Below are positions 1 to 4,346 of a stretch of 8,835 nt of DNA, one piece after another. How positions within the stretch are numbered: position 1 is the first letter of the stretch; each line of letters opens with the position of its first letter. Under the pieces are notes generated by a model. The model worked only from the letters and a program-made list of their open reading frames with translations. It searched no databases and was not told where the DNA came from. Source of the DNA: Candidatus Altarchaeales archaeon WOR_SM1_86-2 (GTDB taxonomy: Archaea > Altiarchaeota > Altiarchaeia > IMC4 > MCBC01); contig MCBC01000039.1 in assembly GCA_001723855.1 (NCBI GenBank), positions 1 through 8,835 on the forward strand, read 5' to 3'. Position numbers and translations under genes: made by a program.

Positions 1-105
1 ATTCCGTGTAATGCGGCAACAACAGAGAGAGCCGTATACGGGAAATCTGTATGTACGGTTCATGGGAAGGGTTGAAGCGGGTAACCGCTTCTTCCTATTC
101 TGTAC
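1..105 (+). mobile_element. Group II intron, 3' end (domains V and VI)
   Basis: Domain V is at 29-61. The lower helix pairs 29-36 with 54-61 (GAGCCGTA with TACGGTTC, one G-T pair) and carries the AGC catalytic triad region at its 5' side. An upper helix around 37-41/47-51 is capped by a GAAA-containing loop at 42-45. It is 33 nt, one shorter than the usual 34. Three bases (62-64) join it to domain VI, where 74-80 pairs with 85-91 across a GTAA loop and 65-68 pairs with 92-95. A97 is a good candidate for the bulged branch-point adenosine: it lies 8 nt before a terminal AC at 104-105, matching the AY 3' end of these introns. Bases 1-28 are probably the 3' side of domain IV. Any reverse transcriptase ORF would lie upstream, outside the window. 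The 3' splice site at 105 is inferred, not proven. Confidence 0.85.
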
Positions 106-152
106 ATATTACTCGGCGAAGATACAATACAATAAATTCAAATTAATTAAAA

Positions 153-329
153 ATGATAAGCAACTCAACGAAATCTGGAGTGTGCGCAGGCATTATTACC
201 TTTGGGGGAGTAATATTATCTCCTCTCGGTGGCTTTATACCTTTGGTTGTACTTCCCTTAGCAACAGGCTACGCCACCCGCTGGGCTGTGAGGAAGTTTA
301 TTTGGCATGAGTGGGGGATCAAAAAATGA
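153..329 (+). CDS. Small predicted membrane protein (58 aa), unknown function
   Basis: The ORF begins with ATG after an AT-rich stretch and ends TGA. It encodes 58 residues: a short polar N-terminus (MISNSTKS), a long hydrophobic glycine-rich stretch at about 9-41 (GVCAGIITFGGVILSPLGGF, then PLVVLPLATGY) with prolines at 24, 30 and 35 that could break it into a helical hairpin, and a basic, Trp-containing tail (ATRWAVRKFIWHEWGIKK) likely to lie on the cytoplasmic face. I recognise no family. Support for it being real is the strongly membrane-like composition, an abrupt hydrophobic-to-basic change, and its isolated position with no competing gene. It starts 48 nt after the inferred intron end, so the intron sits in its promoter region or in a gene lying further upstream. 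A weak inverted repeat (329-334 with 353-358) follows the stop and may be part of a terminator. Confidence 0.55.
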   Translation: MISNSTKSGVCAGIITFGGVILSPLGGFIPLVVLPLATGYATRWAVRKFIWHEWGIKK

Positions 330-400
330 AGCAAAAACTGTAATCCTGATTGTTGCTTTAATTGACATATTTATTCTTTAAATACTTATTAAATAATAAC

Positions 401-874
401 ATGAGAAAGTTAAAATTATATTTAGAAACAACCGTCTGGAATTTTGTATTTGCAGATGATGCCCCAGAGAAAAGGGATGCTACTTTAAAGTTTTTTGAGG
501 AAATTGGTCTTGGTAAGTATGAAATATTCATATCGGATCTTGTGTTTGGTGAAATTGATGATGCGGATCCAGAAGCAAGAGAAAGATTGACTGATCTTAT
601 AAACAAATATAATCCTGTTGAATTAAAAAACAACCACGAGATTAGATCGCTTTCAGAGAAATATATGGCAGAAAAAATCATACCCGAAAAATTTAAAAGA
701 GACGCCACACACATAGCATTCGCTGTTGTAAATGACCTCAATGCTATCGTGAGTTGGAATTTAAAGCATATAGTCAAGTTAAAAACTCGTGTTAAAACGA
801 ATGCCATTAATCTGGCAGAAGGATATAGAGACATTGAAATATGTACTCCCGAGGAGGTGATTGAAAATGATTAA
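401..874 (+). CDS. PIN-domain ribonuclease, VapC-like toxin
   Basis: This 157-residue protein is the size of a single PIN domain and would be an Mg2+-dependent RNase, normally a toxin that cuts tRNA or rRNA. The opening strand YLETTVWNF has Glu9 where most PIN domains have Asp; YLETS/T is familiar in one archaeal/bacterial subfamily. Further candidate acidic or metal-site residues are Glu51 (FGEIDD), Asp101 (KRDATHIA) and Asn120 in VSWNLKHI. The end, IEICTPEEVIEND, matches the usual PIN tail of this group. I chose the ATG at 401 because the upstream TTG extension (362) encodes no family sequence and would overlap a TATA-like TTTAAATAC at 379-387. A perfect Shine-Dalgarno-like GGAGGTGAT lies inside the last codons (853-861). 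The small gene at 889 is the likely antitoxin, so the gene order is toxin first, the reverse of standard vapBC. Confidence 0.85.
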   Translation: MRKLKLYLETTVWNFVFADDAPEKRDATLKFFEEIGLGKYEIFISDLVFGEIDDADPEARERLTDLINKYNPVELKNNHEIRSLSEKYMAEKIIPEKFKRDATHIAFAVVNDLNAIVSWNLKHIVKLKTRVKTNAINLAEGYRDIEICTPEEVIEND

Positions 875-888
875 ATCAAAAATTTAAA

Positions 889-1053
889 ATGAAAATTAAA
901 GAACCAAAAGCGTTAGCGGAAATCCATAAAATAAGGGAAAAACAATATTATGAAACCAAAGGGATGACCGAGGCAGAAGAGATGGAATATTTTAATAAAA
1001 AAGCAGAGCATTTAAAGCGAAAATATGGGCTCAAATTGCGGACAGTTGGATGA
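889..1053 (+). CDS. Small charged protein, candidate antitoxin of the PIN toxin
   Basis: The ORF encodes 54 residues: MKIKEPKALAEIHKIREKQY, then YETKGMTEAEEMEYFNKKAE and a basic end. It is highly charged and predicted helical, with the pattern (x)EIHxIRExxYxxTKGMTxxExxxYxxxxAE that I associate with short proteins encoded beside PIN toxins; this is recall of a pattern, not a database hit. It starts 14 nt after the PIN stop and has no good Shine-Dalgarno of its own. The strong GGAGGTGAT at 853-861 instead precedes an ATG at 867 that opens a six-codon mini-ORF (MIKSKI, stop 885-887) ending 1 nt before this start. Translation may therefore be coupled by reinitiation. No DNA-binding domain is obvious; a short C-terminal toxin-binding peptide is plausible. 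It is too short to assign with certainty. Confidence 0.6.
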   Translation: MKIKEPKALAEIHKIREKQYYETKGMTEAEEMEYFNKKAEHLKRKYGLKLRTVG

Positions 1054-1117
1054 TTAAAAGAGATGCACAATCAACATCAATAGAAACAGTAATCAAATCG
1101 CCTGCGTCATACGTCAC

Positions 1118-1220
1118 ATAACTTAGCATGTCCGCTCTCGTCGCTCCTCCGTCGCTCCTTACCCTTCGGAAAATTTTGCCTCCTTCGTCGGCAAAACTTC
1201 AGATACCTGCCATCCGTTAT
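1118..1220. repeat. Imperfect inverted repeat, attC- or MITE-like
   Basis: ATAAC at 1118-1122 is complementary to GTTAT at 1216-1220; inside it GCATGT (1126-1131) pairs with ACCTGC (1205-1210) with one mismatch, leaving unequal unpaired spacers of 3 and 5 nt. Within the enclosed segment TTTTGCC (1174-1180) pairs perfectly with GGCAAAA (1190-1196) across a 9-nt loop. Two short paired boxes separated by unpaired spacers around a variable middle recall integron attC sites, but the outer boxes do not match the RYYYAAC/GTTRRRY consensus, and no integron integrase is in the window. A miniature transposable element or a dispersed genomic repeat is at least as likely. Confidence 0.3.
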
Positions 1221-1345
1221 CGGGAATTGCTCCGCCTAATGTGAAAATAAAAATCTCATTAAATTGAATCACTTAATATCCCCAACAGATTTGTGCCCGC
1301 TTAGCGCACCTATTTTATAAAGATATGTGCTGTACATATTGATTT

Positions 1346-1363
1346 TTTATTAATATTTATTAA
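1346..1363 (+). promoter_or_regulatory. TATA-like promoter of the nitroreductase gene
   Basis: The uninterrupted A/T tract TTTATTAATATTTATTAA lies about 24-41 nt ahead of the ATG at 1387. With the usual archaeal spacing of about 25 nt from box to transcription start, transcription would begin close to the start codon. There is no Shine-Dalgarno before the ATG, which fits a short or absent leader. The box is called on base composition and spacing only. Confidence 0.4.
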
Positions 1364-1386
1364 GATAGAAAGAATAATAAAAATCA

Positions 1387-1890
1387 ATGGATGTTGAAGA
1401 TACTGTAATAAATAGAAGAAGCGTGAGGGAATTTCTGGATAGGGATGTTAGAGATGAACTTATAAGGAAGATTCTCGAGTGCGGAAGGTGGGCTCCCTCG
1501 GGGCTTAACAACCAGCCGTGGAGATTCGTTGTTATAAAGGACAAAGATGTTAAAGGCAGGGTGGCGCAGCAGACCCGTTACTGCGGCATAATCACAGAAG
1601 CACCGGTATGCATAGCGGTCTTTATGGATAAAAGCGAAAGCTATGACCGGACAAAGGATTTGCTTGCGATGGGGGCATGCATACAAAATATGCTTTTATG
1701 TGCCCATTCCCTGGGCTTAGGGGCGGTCTGGCTCGGGGAGATTTTGAAGAACAAGGAAAAGGTCGCGGGGATTTTGGAAGTGCCAAACAGCTACGAATTG
1801 ACTGCTGTTGTTGCATTAGGATATCCCAAAGACGCAGAAAGAGCATCTACACGAAAACCGCTTGATGATTTGATTTTCAGGATTATCTGA
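1387..1890 (+). CDS. Nitroreductase-family FMN oxidoreductase
   Basis: The 167-residue protein is a compact member of the nitroreductase family, which uses FMN and NAD(P)H to reduce nitro compounds, quinones or flavins; the natural substrate cannot be told. Family marks are RRSVREF at 10-16 (Arg residues that contact the FMN phosphate), APSGLNNQPWRFVVI at 36-50, LGLGAVWLGEI at 109-119 (Gly-rich segment near the flavin) and the closing GYPKDAERASTRKPLDDLI. The length is at the short end of the family (usually 170-220), so the mobile cap seen in larger members is reduced. Cys66, Cys75, Cys98 and Cys105 are present but form no cluster motif. The gene stands alone behind its own AT-rich promoter; its stop lies 2 nt from that of the convergent HicB-like gene. 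Confidence 0.9.
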   Translation: MDVEDTVINRRSVREFLDRDVRDELIRKILECGRWAPSGLNNQPWRFVVIKDKDVKGRVAQQTRYCGIITEAPVCIAVFMDKSESYDRTKDLLAMGACIQNMLLCAHSLGLGAVWLGEILKNKEKVAGILEVPNSYELTAVVALGYPKDAERASTRKPLDDLIFRII

Positions 1891-1892
1891 TT

Positions 1893-2081
1893 TCAGGATG
1901 CCATCCCCTCCCCAATAATCTCAACATCTTCATCCTCCAAATACAACTCCATAGCATCTTTCAGACTGCTCATCACCTCGCCTATTGTTTTTCCCTGAAA
2001 AGCGACCTCTAATTCGGGGCATATAGCGGAATAGCCGCCGAATTTTTCTTTCTTTAGTATCGCGGTTAATGTCAGTTCCAT
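1893..2081 (-). CDS. HicB-like antitoxin-fold protein (UPF0150), solitary
   Basis: The 62 residues MELTLTAILKKEKFGGYSAI, CPELEVAFQGKTIGEVMSSL and KDAMELYLEDEDVEIIGEGM-AS give the HicB fold: a beta hairpin with the xGGYxAxCPELEVAFQGKT signature followed by a helix (IGEVMSSLKDAMELYLED). In typical systems HicB binds the HicA mRNA interferase and represses the operon. No HicA (about 60-80 aa, dsRNA-binding fold, GSHxxF motif) is found on either side, and the C-terminal DNA-binding domain of longer HicB proteins is absent. I chose the internal ATG at 2081: the longer frame to 2177 runs back through the divergent promoter and the start of the next gene. It is convergent with the nitroreductase. 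It may be a remnant or a stand-alone regulator. Confidence 0.8.
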   Translation of the reverse strand: MELTLTAILKKEKFGGYSAICPELEVAFQGKTIGEVMSSLKDAMELYLEDEDVEIIGEGMAS

Positions 2082-2130
2082 ATTTTTTTTATTATTATTT
2101 AGGATTTGAATTATAAATACTAAAATTAAA
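2082..2130. promoter_or_regulatory. Divergent promoter region, HicB-like gene and larC-like gene
   Basis: This 49-bp spacer separates two start codons that point away from each other and is almost pure A/T. It contains a run of T (2081-2090) continuing into TTATTATTATTTA and the TATA-like TTATAAATAC at 2111-2120. Neither gene has a Shine-Dalgarno. The two promoters must overlap, so expression of the two genes may be linked. Exact boxes are not assigned. Confidence 0.4.
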
Positions 2131-2583
2131 ATGGCGGATAAATTTATAATTCTTGAAACAAATGTTGACGATTGCAACCCAGAGATTCTGTCCTACCTGA
2201 TGGAAAAAGCGATGGATGAGGGGGCGCTGGACATTCACATTATCCCCGTTATTATGAAGAAGGGCAGGGCAGGGCATTTGATAAGAGTTCTGGCTTCGGA
2301 ATCCGAGAAAGAGAAACTTGCAGAACTTTTGATGCGGGAAACTGCAACACTGGGAGTCAGGGTCATCGGGGTGAAGGAAAGATTTGAAGCGGCCAGGGAA
2401 ATAAGAAAAGTTAGGATAAAGATCTCCGGACGGGAAGAAGAGGTGAGGGTTAAGAAGAGCGAGTTTGGGATTAAAGCGGAATCAGATGACATTAAGAGGC
2501 TGGCAAAGAAGTACAATATCCCCTACAGGAAGGTGGCGGAAAAGGTTGACGGGAAATGCAAAAAAAGTATTTGCGGCATATAG
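2131..2583 (+). CDS. Stand-alone LarC C-terminal domain protein (nickel-pincer cofactor nickel-insertion family)
   Basis: The 150 residues correspond to the C-terminal part of LarC (DUF111/COG1641). LarC inserts nickel by a CTP-dependent reaction into the pyridinium-bisthiocarboxylate cofactor of lactate racemase. Visible marks are ILETNVDDCNPEILSYLMEK at 7-26, GALDIHIIPVIMKKGRAGHL at 31-50 (conserved MKKxRxG), ETATLGVRV at 70-78 and the ending SDDIKRLAKKYNIPYRKVAE, matching the conserved tail. Full LarC is about 400 residues, with an N-terminal LarC1 part joined directly or, in Lactobacillus plantarum, by ribosomal frameshifting. Here upstream sequence is a divergent promoter, so no LarC1 part exists locally. 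It could act with a LarC1 encoded elsewhere or in a different nickel role. The 140 nt after the stop hold no gene I can support. Confidence 0.8.
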   Translation: MADKFIILETNVDDCNPEILSYLMEKAMDEGALDIHIIPVIMKKGRAGHLIRVLASESEKEKLAELLMRETATLGVRVIGVKERFEAAREIRKVRIKISGREEEVRVKKSEFGIKAESDDIKRLAKKYNIPYRKVAEKVDGKCKKSICGI

Positions 2584-2723
2584 CGAAGGGAATTCAGCCG
2601 GAGACATACAGGGAAATTGAGTGCAGCGATAGTGGAGGATTACAGGAACCATAGTATTGGAACTAAAATGAATATCGCAGTGAGTTGGTTGAGTGTGTTA
2701 TTATGCAGTACAGGGTGTGAAAA

Positions 2724-3428
2724 TCAATCCCCAATCTTAAAATAAATTCTCCGATTGTCCTTACCTTTATTCTCTGCCTTTACGATCTCTATATGCCCTA
2801 CTTCAGATGTATTTTTCACATGCGTTCCGCCGCATGCTTGCTGATCAAAGTTTTCGATTTCAACAATCCTTATCCTGGCGATTGACTGCGGAATCTGCAT
2901 TTTAAGTCTTACGACGGCAGGGATCCTAAACGCTTCATCTCTTGGAAGGAATTTTATATTCACTGCGAGTCCCCTGCCCACGATCATGTTTGCTTTCTCC
3001 GCGTAGTCTTTAATTTCATCCTTATTGAAATTCTCAAGGCTGAAATCAATTCTCGTTTTCTTTTCCCCGATCTGATTCCCCGTGATCACGGCTTTCGCCT
3101 CCTTATAGATCACCCTGCTTAGAATATGGCACGCGGTATGGTATCTCATAAACAGGTACCTTCGCTTCCAGTCAATTACACCCCTGATCTTATCCCCCGC
3201 CGAAAGCCCGCCTTTAGATACTTCATGGCTAACCCTGCCCGAGAACTTTCCAGCATAGACCACGGGAAATTCCTCATTGTTCTTAATAAATTTTCCAGTA
3301 TCATATGGCTGCCCGCCGGCATTTGGATAGAATGCTGTGCGGTTGAGGACAACAAATTTATCGTCCTTTACACCAACCACTTCGGCATCAAATTCCTTCA
3401 TGTACGAATCCTCTTCATAGAGTTCCAT
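2724..3428 (-). CDS. alaX: Alanyl-tRNA editing protein AlaX
   Basis: The 234-residue protein is a free-standing homologue of the alanyl-tRNA synthetase editing domain. It hydrolyses Ser- (and possibly Gly-) tRNA-Ala in trans in the cytoplasm. The four zinc/catalytic ligands are all visible: His97 and His101 in HTACHILS, and Cys199 and His203 in QQACGGTHVKNTSEVG. The N-terminal beta-barrel part carries LNRTAFYPNAGGQPYDTG (28-45), which marks the AlaX-M type rather than the short AlaX-S. Length is as expected for AlaX-M, with no C-terminal extension. The ATG at 3428 starts MELYEEDSYMKEFDAEVVGV. A TAATATTA box at 3451-3458 would place transcription at or next to the start codon. The gene is divergent from the tRNA array that includes tRNA-Ala(TGC), a suggestive neighbourhood. 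Confidence 0.93.
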   Translation of the reverse strand: MELYEEDSYMKEFDAEVVGVKDDKFVVLNRTAFYPNAGGQPYDTGKFIKNNEEFPVVYAGKFSGRVSHEVSKGGLSAGDKIRGVIDWKRRYLFMRYHTACHILSRVIYKEAKAVITGNQIGEKKTRIDFSLENFNKDEIKDYAEKANMIVGRGLAVNIKFLPRDEAFRIPAVVRLKMQIPQSIARIRIVEIENFDQQACGGTHVKNTSEVGHIEIVKAENKGKDNRRIYFKIGD

Positions 3429-3436
3429 CTTTTTTA

Positions 3437-3458
3437 TTTATAAAGGAATCTAATATTA
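3437..3458. promoter_or_regulatory. Overlapping divergent TATA-like boxes
   Basis: TTTATAAA (3437-3444) is itself palindromic. Read rightward, it lies about 25 nt before the ATG at 3469 and the helix that begins at 3472, a correct archaeal spacing for a leaderless or structured transcript. It is too close (about 12 nt) to the alaX start to serve that gene. TAATATTA (3451-3458) lies about 27 nt from the alaX ATG and fits leftward transcription. Assignment rests on spacing only. Confidence 0.4.
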
Positions 3459-3468
3459 TTACATAAAG

Positions 3469-3594
3469 ATGGATGCTACAACTGTTATGAAGGGAATGGT
3501 CTGCACAGCCCGACGGCATTGTGAAGAAAGGATTTATGTAGCATCAGCGCCGCATATTTGTTCCAATCAGGGAGCCGGGCGAGACCGCGAATAA
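3469..3594 (+). other. Possible structured RNA or leaderless 41-aa ORF
   Basis: A perfect 9-bp helix pairs GATGCTACA (3472-3480) with TGTAGCATC (3537-3545). Inside it a second hairpin pairs 3504-3507 with 3520-3523 and 3508-3510 with 3515-3517 around a CGAC tetraloop, with a two-base bulge at 3518-3519. That arrangement is unlikely by chance and suggests a folded RNA of about 75 nt. The same stretch is also open from ATG 3469 to TAA 3592, encoding 41 residues (MDATTVMKGMVCTARRHCEE, then RIYVASAPHICSNQGAGRDR and E) with three Cys but no recognisable motif. I cannot tell which reading, if either, is functional. I see no convincing C/D or H/ACA boxes. Between 3595 and 3670 I see nothing else. 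Confidence 0.35.
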
Positions 3595-3670
3595 ATCACA
3601 GGCATGTCCTTTCCATTCCTATGTTCGCATTCTACATGTTCTCAGCGCATCATTTTTATTTCCATGTTAT

Positions 3671-3745
3671 GGTTCCGTGTTGTAGTTCGGTCTATCATGT
3701 TGGCTTGTCACGCCAGCAACCCGGGTTCAAATCCCGGCGGAACCG
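3671..3745 (+). tRNA. tRNA-Asp (GTC)
   Basis: Acceptor GGTTCCG (3671-3677) pairs with CGGAACC (3738-3744), and discriminator G at 3745 is typical of Asp. The anticodon loop TTGTCAC is closed by TTGGC/GCCAG, giving GTC. The T arm is CCGGG-TTCAAAT-CCCGG. The D stem is weak because position 10 is T rather than G. No CCA is encoded. It is the first gene of the array; only 3 nt separate it from tRNA-Pro. Confidence 0.93.
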
Positions 3746-3748
3746 CAT

Positions 3749-3824
3749 GGGGTTGTGGTGTAGTTTGGCATAACACCCCTGGTTTGGAACCAGGAGATCA
3801 ACAGTTCAAATCTGTTCAACCCCA
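3749..3824 (+). tRNA. tRNA-Pro (TGG)
   Basis: Acceptor GGGGTTG (3749-3755) pairs with CAACCCC (3817-3823), discriminator A. The D stem is GTGT/ACAC, the anticodon stem CCTGG/CCAGG closes loop TTTGGAA (anticodon TGG), and the T arm is AACAG-TTCAAAT-CTGTT. No intron and no encoded CCA. Confidence 0.95.
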
Positions 3825-3838
3825 AAAAAACGTTCAAG

Positions 3839-3912
3839 TCTCCCCTTGGTGTAATTGCATAGCACGAGAGGTTGTAACCCTCTAAGTCCGGGTTCGAATC
3901 CAGGGGGGAGAT
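3839..3912 (+). tRNA. tRNA-Tyr (GTA), non-canonical stem register
   Basis: The anticodon arm AGAGG-TTGTAAC-CCTCT gives GTA, and GGGTTCGAATCC is a normal T loop. The ends do not close in the standard way. Pairing 3839-3845 with 3905-3911 gives seven Watson-Crick pairs but leaves three bases rather than two before the D stem and a T discriminator. Starting at C3840 gives the archaeal Tyr identity C1-G72 with discriminator A3911 and a normal two-base 8-9 linker, but then the T stem is one base short and has a G-A mismatch. The D loop has GC instead of GG. Ends are therefore uncertain by one base. A one-base error in the G run at 3903-3908 would explain it, as would a decaying gene. Confidence 0.75.
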
Positions 3913-3916
3913 ATAT

Positions 3917-3989
3917 AGTCCCGTAGCCCAACAGGCAAGGGTGCTGGACTTTGAATCCAGAGACGCAGGTTCGAATCCTGCCGGGACTA
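3917..3989 (+). tRNA. tRNA-Gln (TTG)
   Basis: Acceptor AGTCCCG (3917-3923) pairs with CGGGACT (3982-3988), discriminator A. The D stem is GCCC/GGGT with a GG-containing loop. Anticodon arm CTGGA-CTTTGAA-TCCAG gives TTG. T arm GCAGG-TTCGAAT-CCTGC. The last two bases are shared with the left arm of a 13-bp palindrome. Confidence 0.95.
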
Positions 3990-4014
3990 TATGCAACGCA
4001 GTGCGTTGCATATA
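3988..4014. repeat. 13-bp perfect palindrome between tRNA-Gln and tRNA-His
   Basis: Bases 3988-4000 are the exact reverse complement of 4002-4014, centred on G4001; the core is TGCAACGCA-G-TGCGTTGCA. As RNA it would form a stable hairpin beginning at the tRNA-Gln 3' end and stopping 2 nt before the tRNA-His G-1. It could guide processing of the polycistronic tRNA transcript, act as a protein-binding site, or be a leftover of a mobile element. Confidence 0.8.
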
Positions 4015-4015
4015 T

Positions 4016-4090
4016 GTTGGCGGTAGTTCAGTTTGGCAGAACGCTCGGTTGTGGCCCGGGTCGTCGTGAGTTCAAATCTCGCCCGCCAAC
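4016..4090 (+). tRNA. tRNA-His (GTG), with encoded G-1
   Basis: Acceptor TTGGCGG (4017-4023) pairs with CCGCCAA (4083-4089); the discriminator is C at 4090, and G at 4016 supplies the extra G-1 opposite it, the identity element of tRNA-His. The D stem is GTTC/GAAC. Anticodon arm CTCGG-TTGTGGC-CCGGG gives GTG. T arm GTGAG-TTCAAAT-CTCGC contains one T-G pair. No CCA. Confidence 0.95.
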
Positions 4091-4099
4091 CTCATCACA

Positions 4100-4172
4100 G
4101 GGCATATAGCATAACGGGATAGTGTAACCGGGTACGAACCGGTAGATGCAGGTTCAAATCCTGCTGTGCCCG
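4100..4172 (+). tRNA. tRNA-Arg (ACG), A34
   Basis: Acceptor GGGCATA (4100-4106) pairs with TGTGCCC (4165-4171) with one T-G pair, discriminator G. Anticodon arm ACCGG-GTACGAA-CCGGT reads T33 then ACG, which is Arg reading CGU. The D loop AACGGGATA holds GG and a following A, consistent with the Arg identity base A20. The T arm is GCAGG-TTCAAAT-CCTGC. An A at position 34 is rare in Archaea, which normally read CGY with GCG and are not known to have a TadA-type A34 deaminase. G32 is also unusual. The gene is otherwise well folded. Confidence 0.85.
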
Positions 4173-4173
4173 T

Positions 4174-4261
4174 GCTGGATTGGCAGAGTTCGGCTTATTG
4201 CCGCCGTCTCGAAAACGGATGATCACAGAGTGATGCGGAGGTTCGAATCCTCCATCCAGCG
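4174..4261 (+). tRNA. tRNA-Ser (CGA), long variable arm
   Basis: Acceptor GCTGGAT (4174-4180) pairs with ATCCAGC (4254-4260), discriminator G. Anticodon loop CTCGAAA gives CGA, closed by CCGT/ACGG plus an outer G-A mismatch. A class II variable arm (ATCAC-AGA-GTGAT) marks Ser. T arm GGAGG-TTCGAAT-CCTCC. It starts only 1 nt after tRNA-Arg. Confidence 0.94.
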
Positions 4262-4269
4262 TCACATAT

Positions 4270-4343
4270 GGGCTCGTAGTTCCAACTGGCAGAACACTGC
4301 GCTTGCACCGCAGATGCTCTGGGTTCGAATCCCAGCGAGTCCA
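4270..4343 (+). tRNA. tRNA-Ala (TGC)
   Basis: Acceptor GGGCTCG (4270-4276) pairs with CGAGTCC (4336-4342); the third pair is G3-T70, the universal Ala identity element, and the discriminator is A. D stem GTTC/GAAC. Anticodon arm CTGCG-CTTGCAC-CGCAG gives TGC. T arm CTGGG-TTCGAAT-CCCAG. It is a potential substrate of the AlaX encoded nearby. Confidence 0.95.
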
Positions 4344-4346
4344 TGC

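Larger units (their letters stand above)
1054..1386. other. Gene-free spacer with a GC-rich insert
   Basis: I find no credible ORF on either strand in these 333 bases. The flanks (1054-1100 and about 1245-1386) are AT-rich like other spacers here, whereas about 1101-1240 is distinctly richer in G+C and in short repeats, including a 9-nt direct repeat GTCGCTCCT at 1140-1148 and 1151-1159. The abrupt composition change suggests an inserted, non-coding element. The last 45 bases hold the nitroreductase promoter. Confidence 0.6.

Noticed and set aside
11..310. 99-codon plus-strand ORF across the window start
   Set aside because: It runs through intron domains V/VI and overlaps the small membrane ORF in another frame; its translation has no protein-like pattern.
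358..834. 158-codon minus-strand ORF opposite the PIN gene
   Set aside because: Antisense shadow of a clear PIN-domain protein; Ser/Phe-rich and without motifs.
2668..2739. Short ORF MNIAVSWLSVLLC downstream of the LarC-like gene
   Set aside because: Only 23 codons, overlaps the alaX 3' end, no initiation signal or family resemblance.
3126..3443. 105-codon plus-strand ORF opposite alaX
   Set aside because: Shadow of the alaX coding strand.
3653..3660. TATA box TTTTTATT for the tRNA array
   Set aside because: It lies only about 14 nt before tRNA-Asp, too near for archaeal box-to-start spacing.
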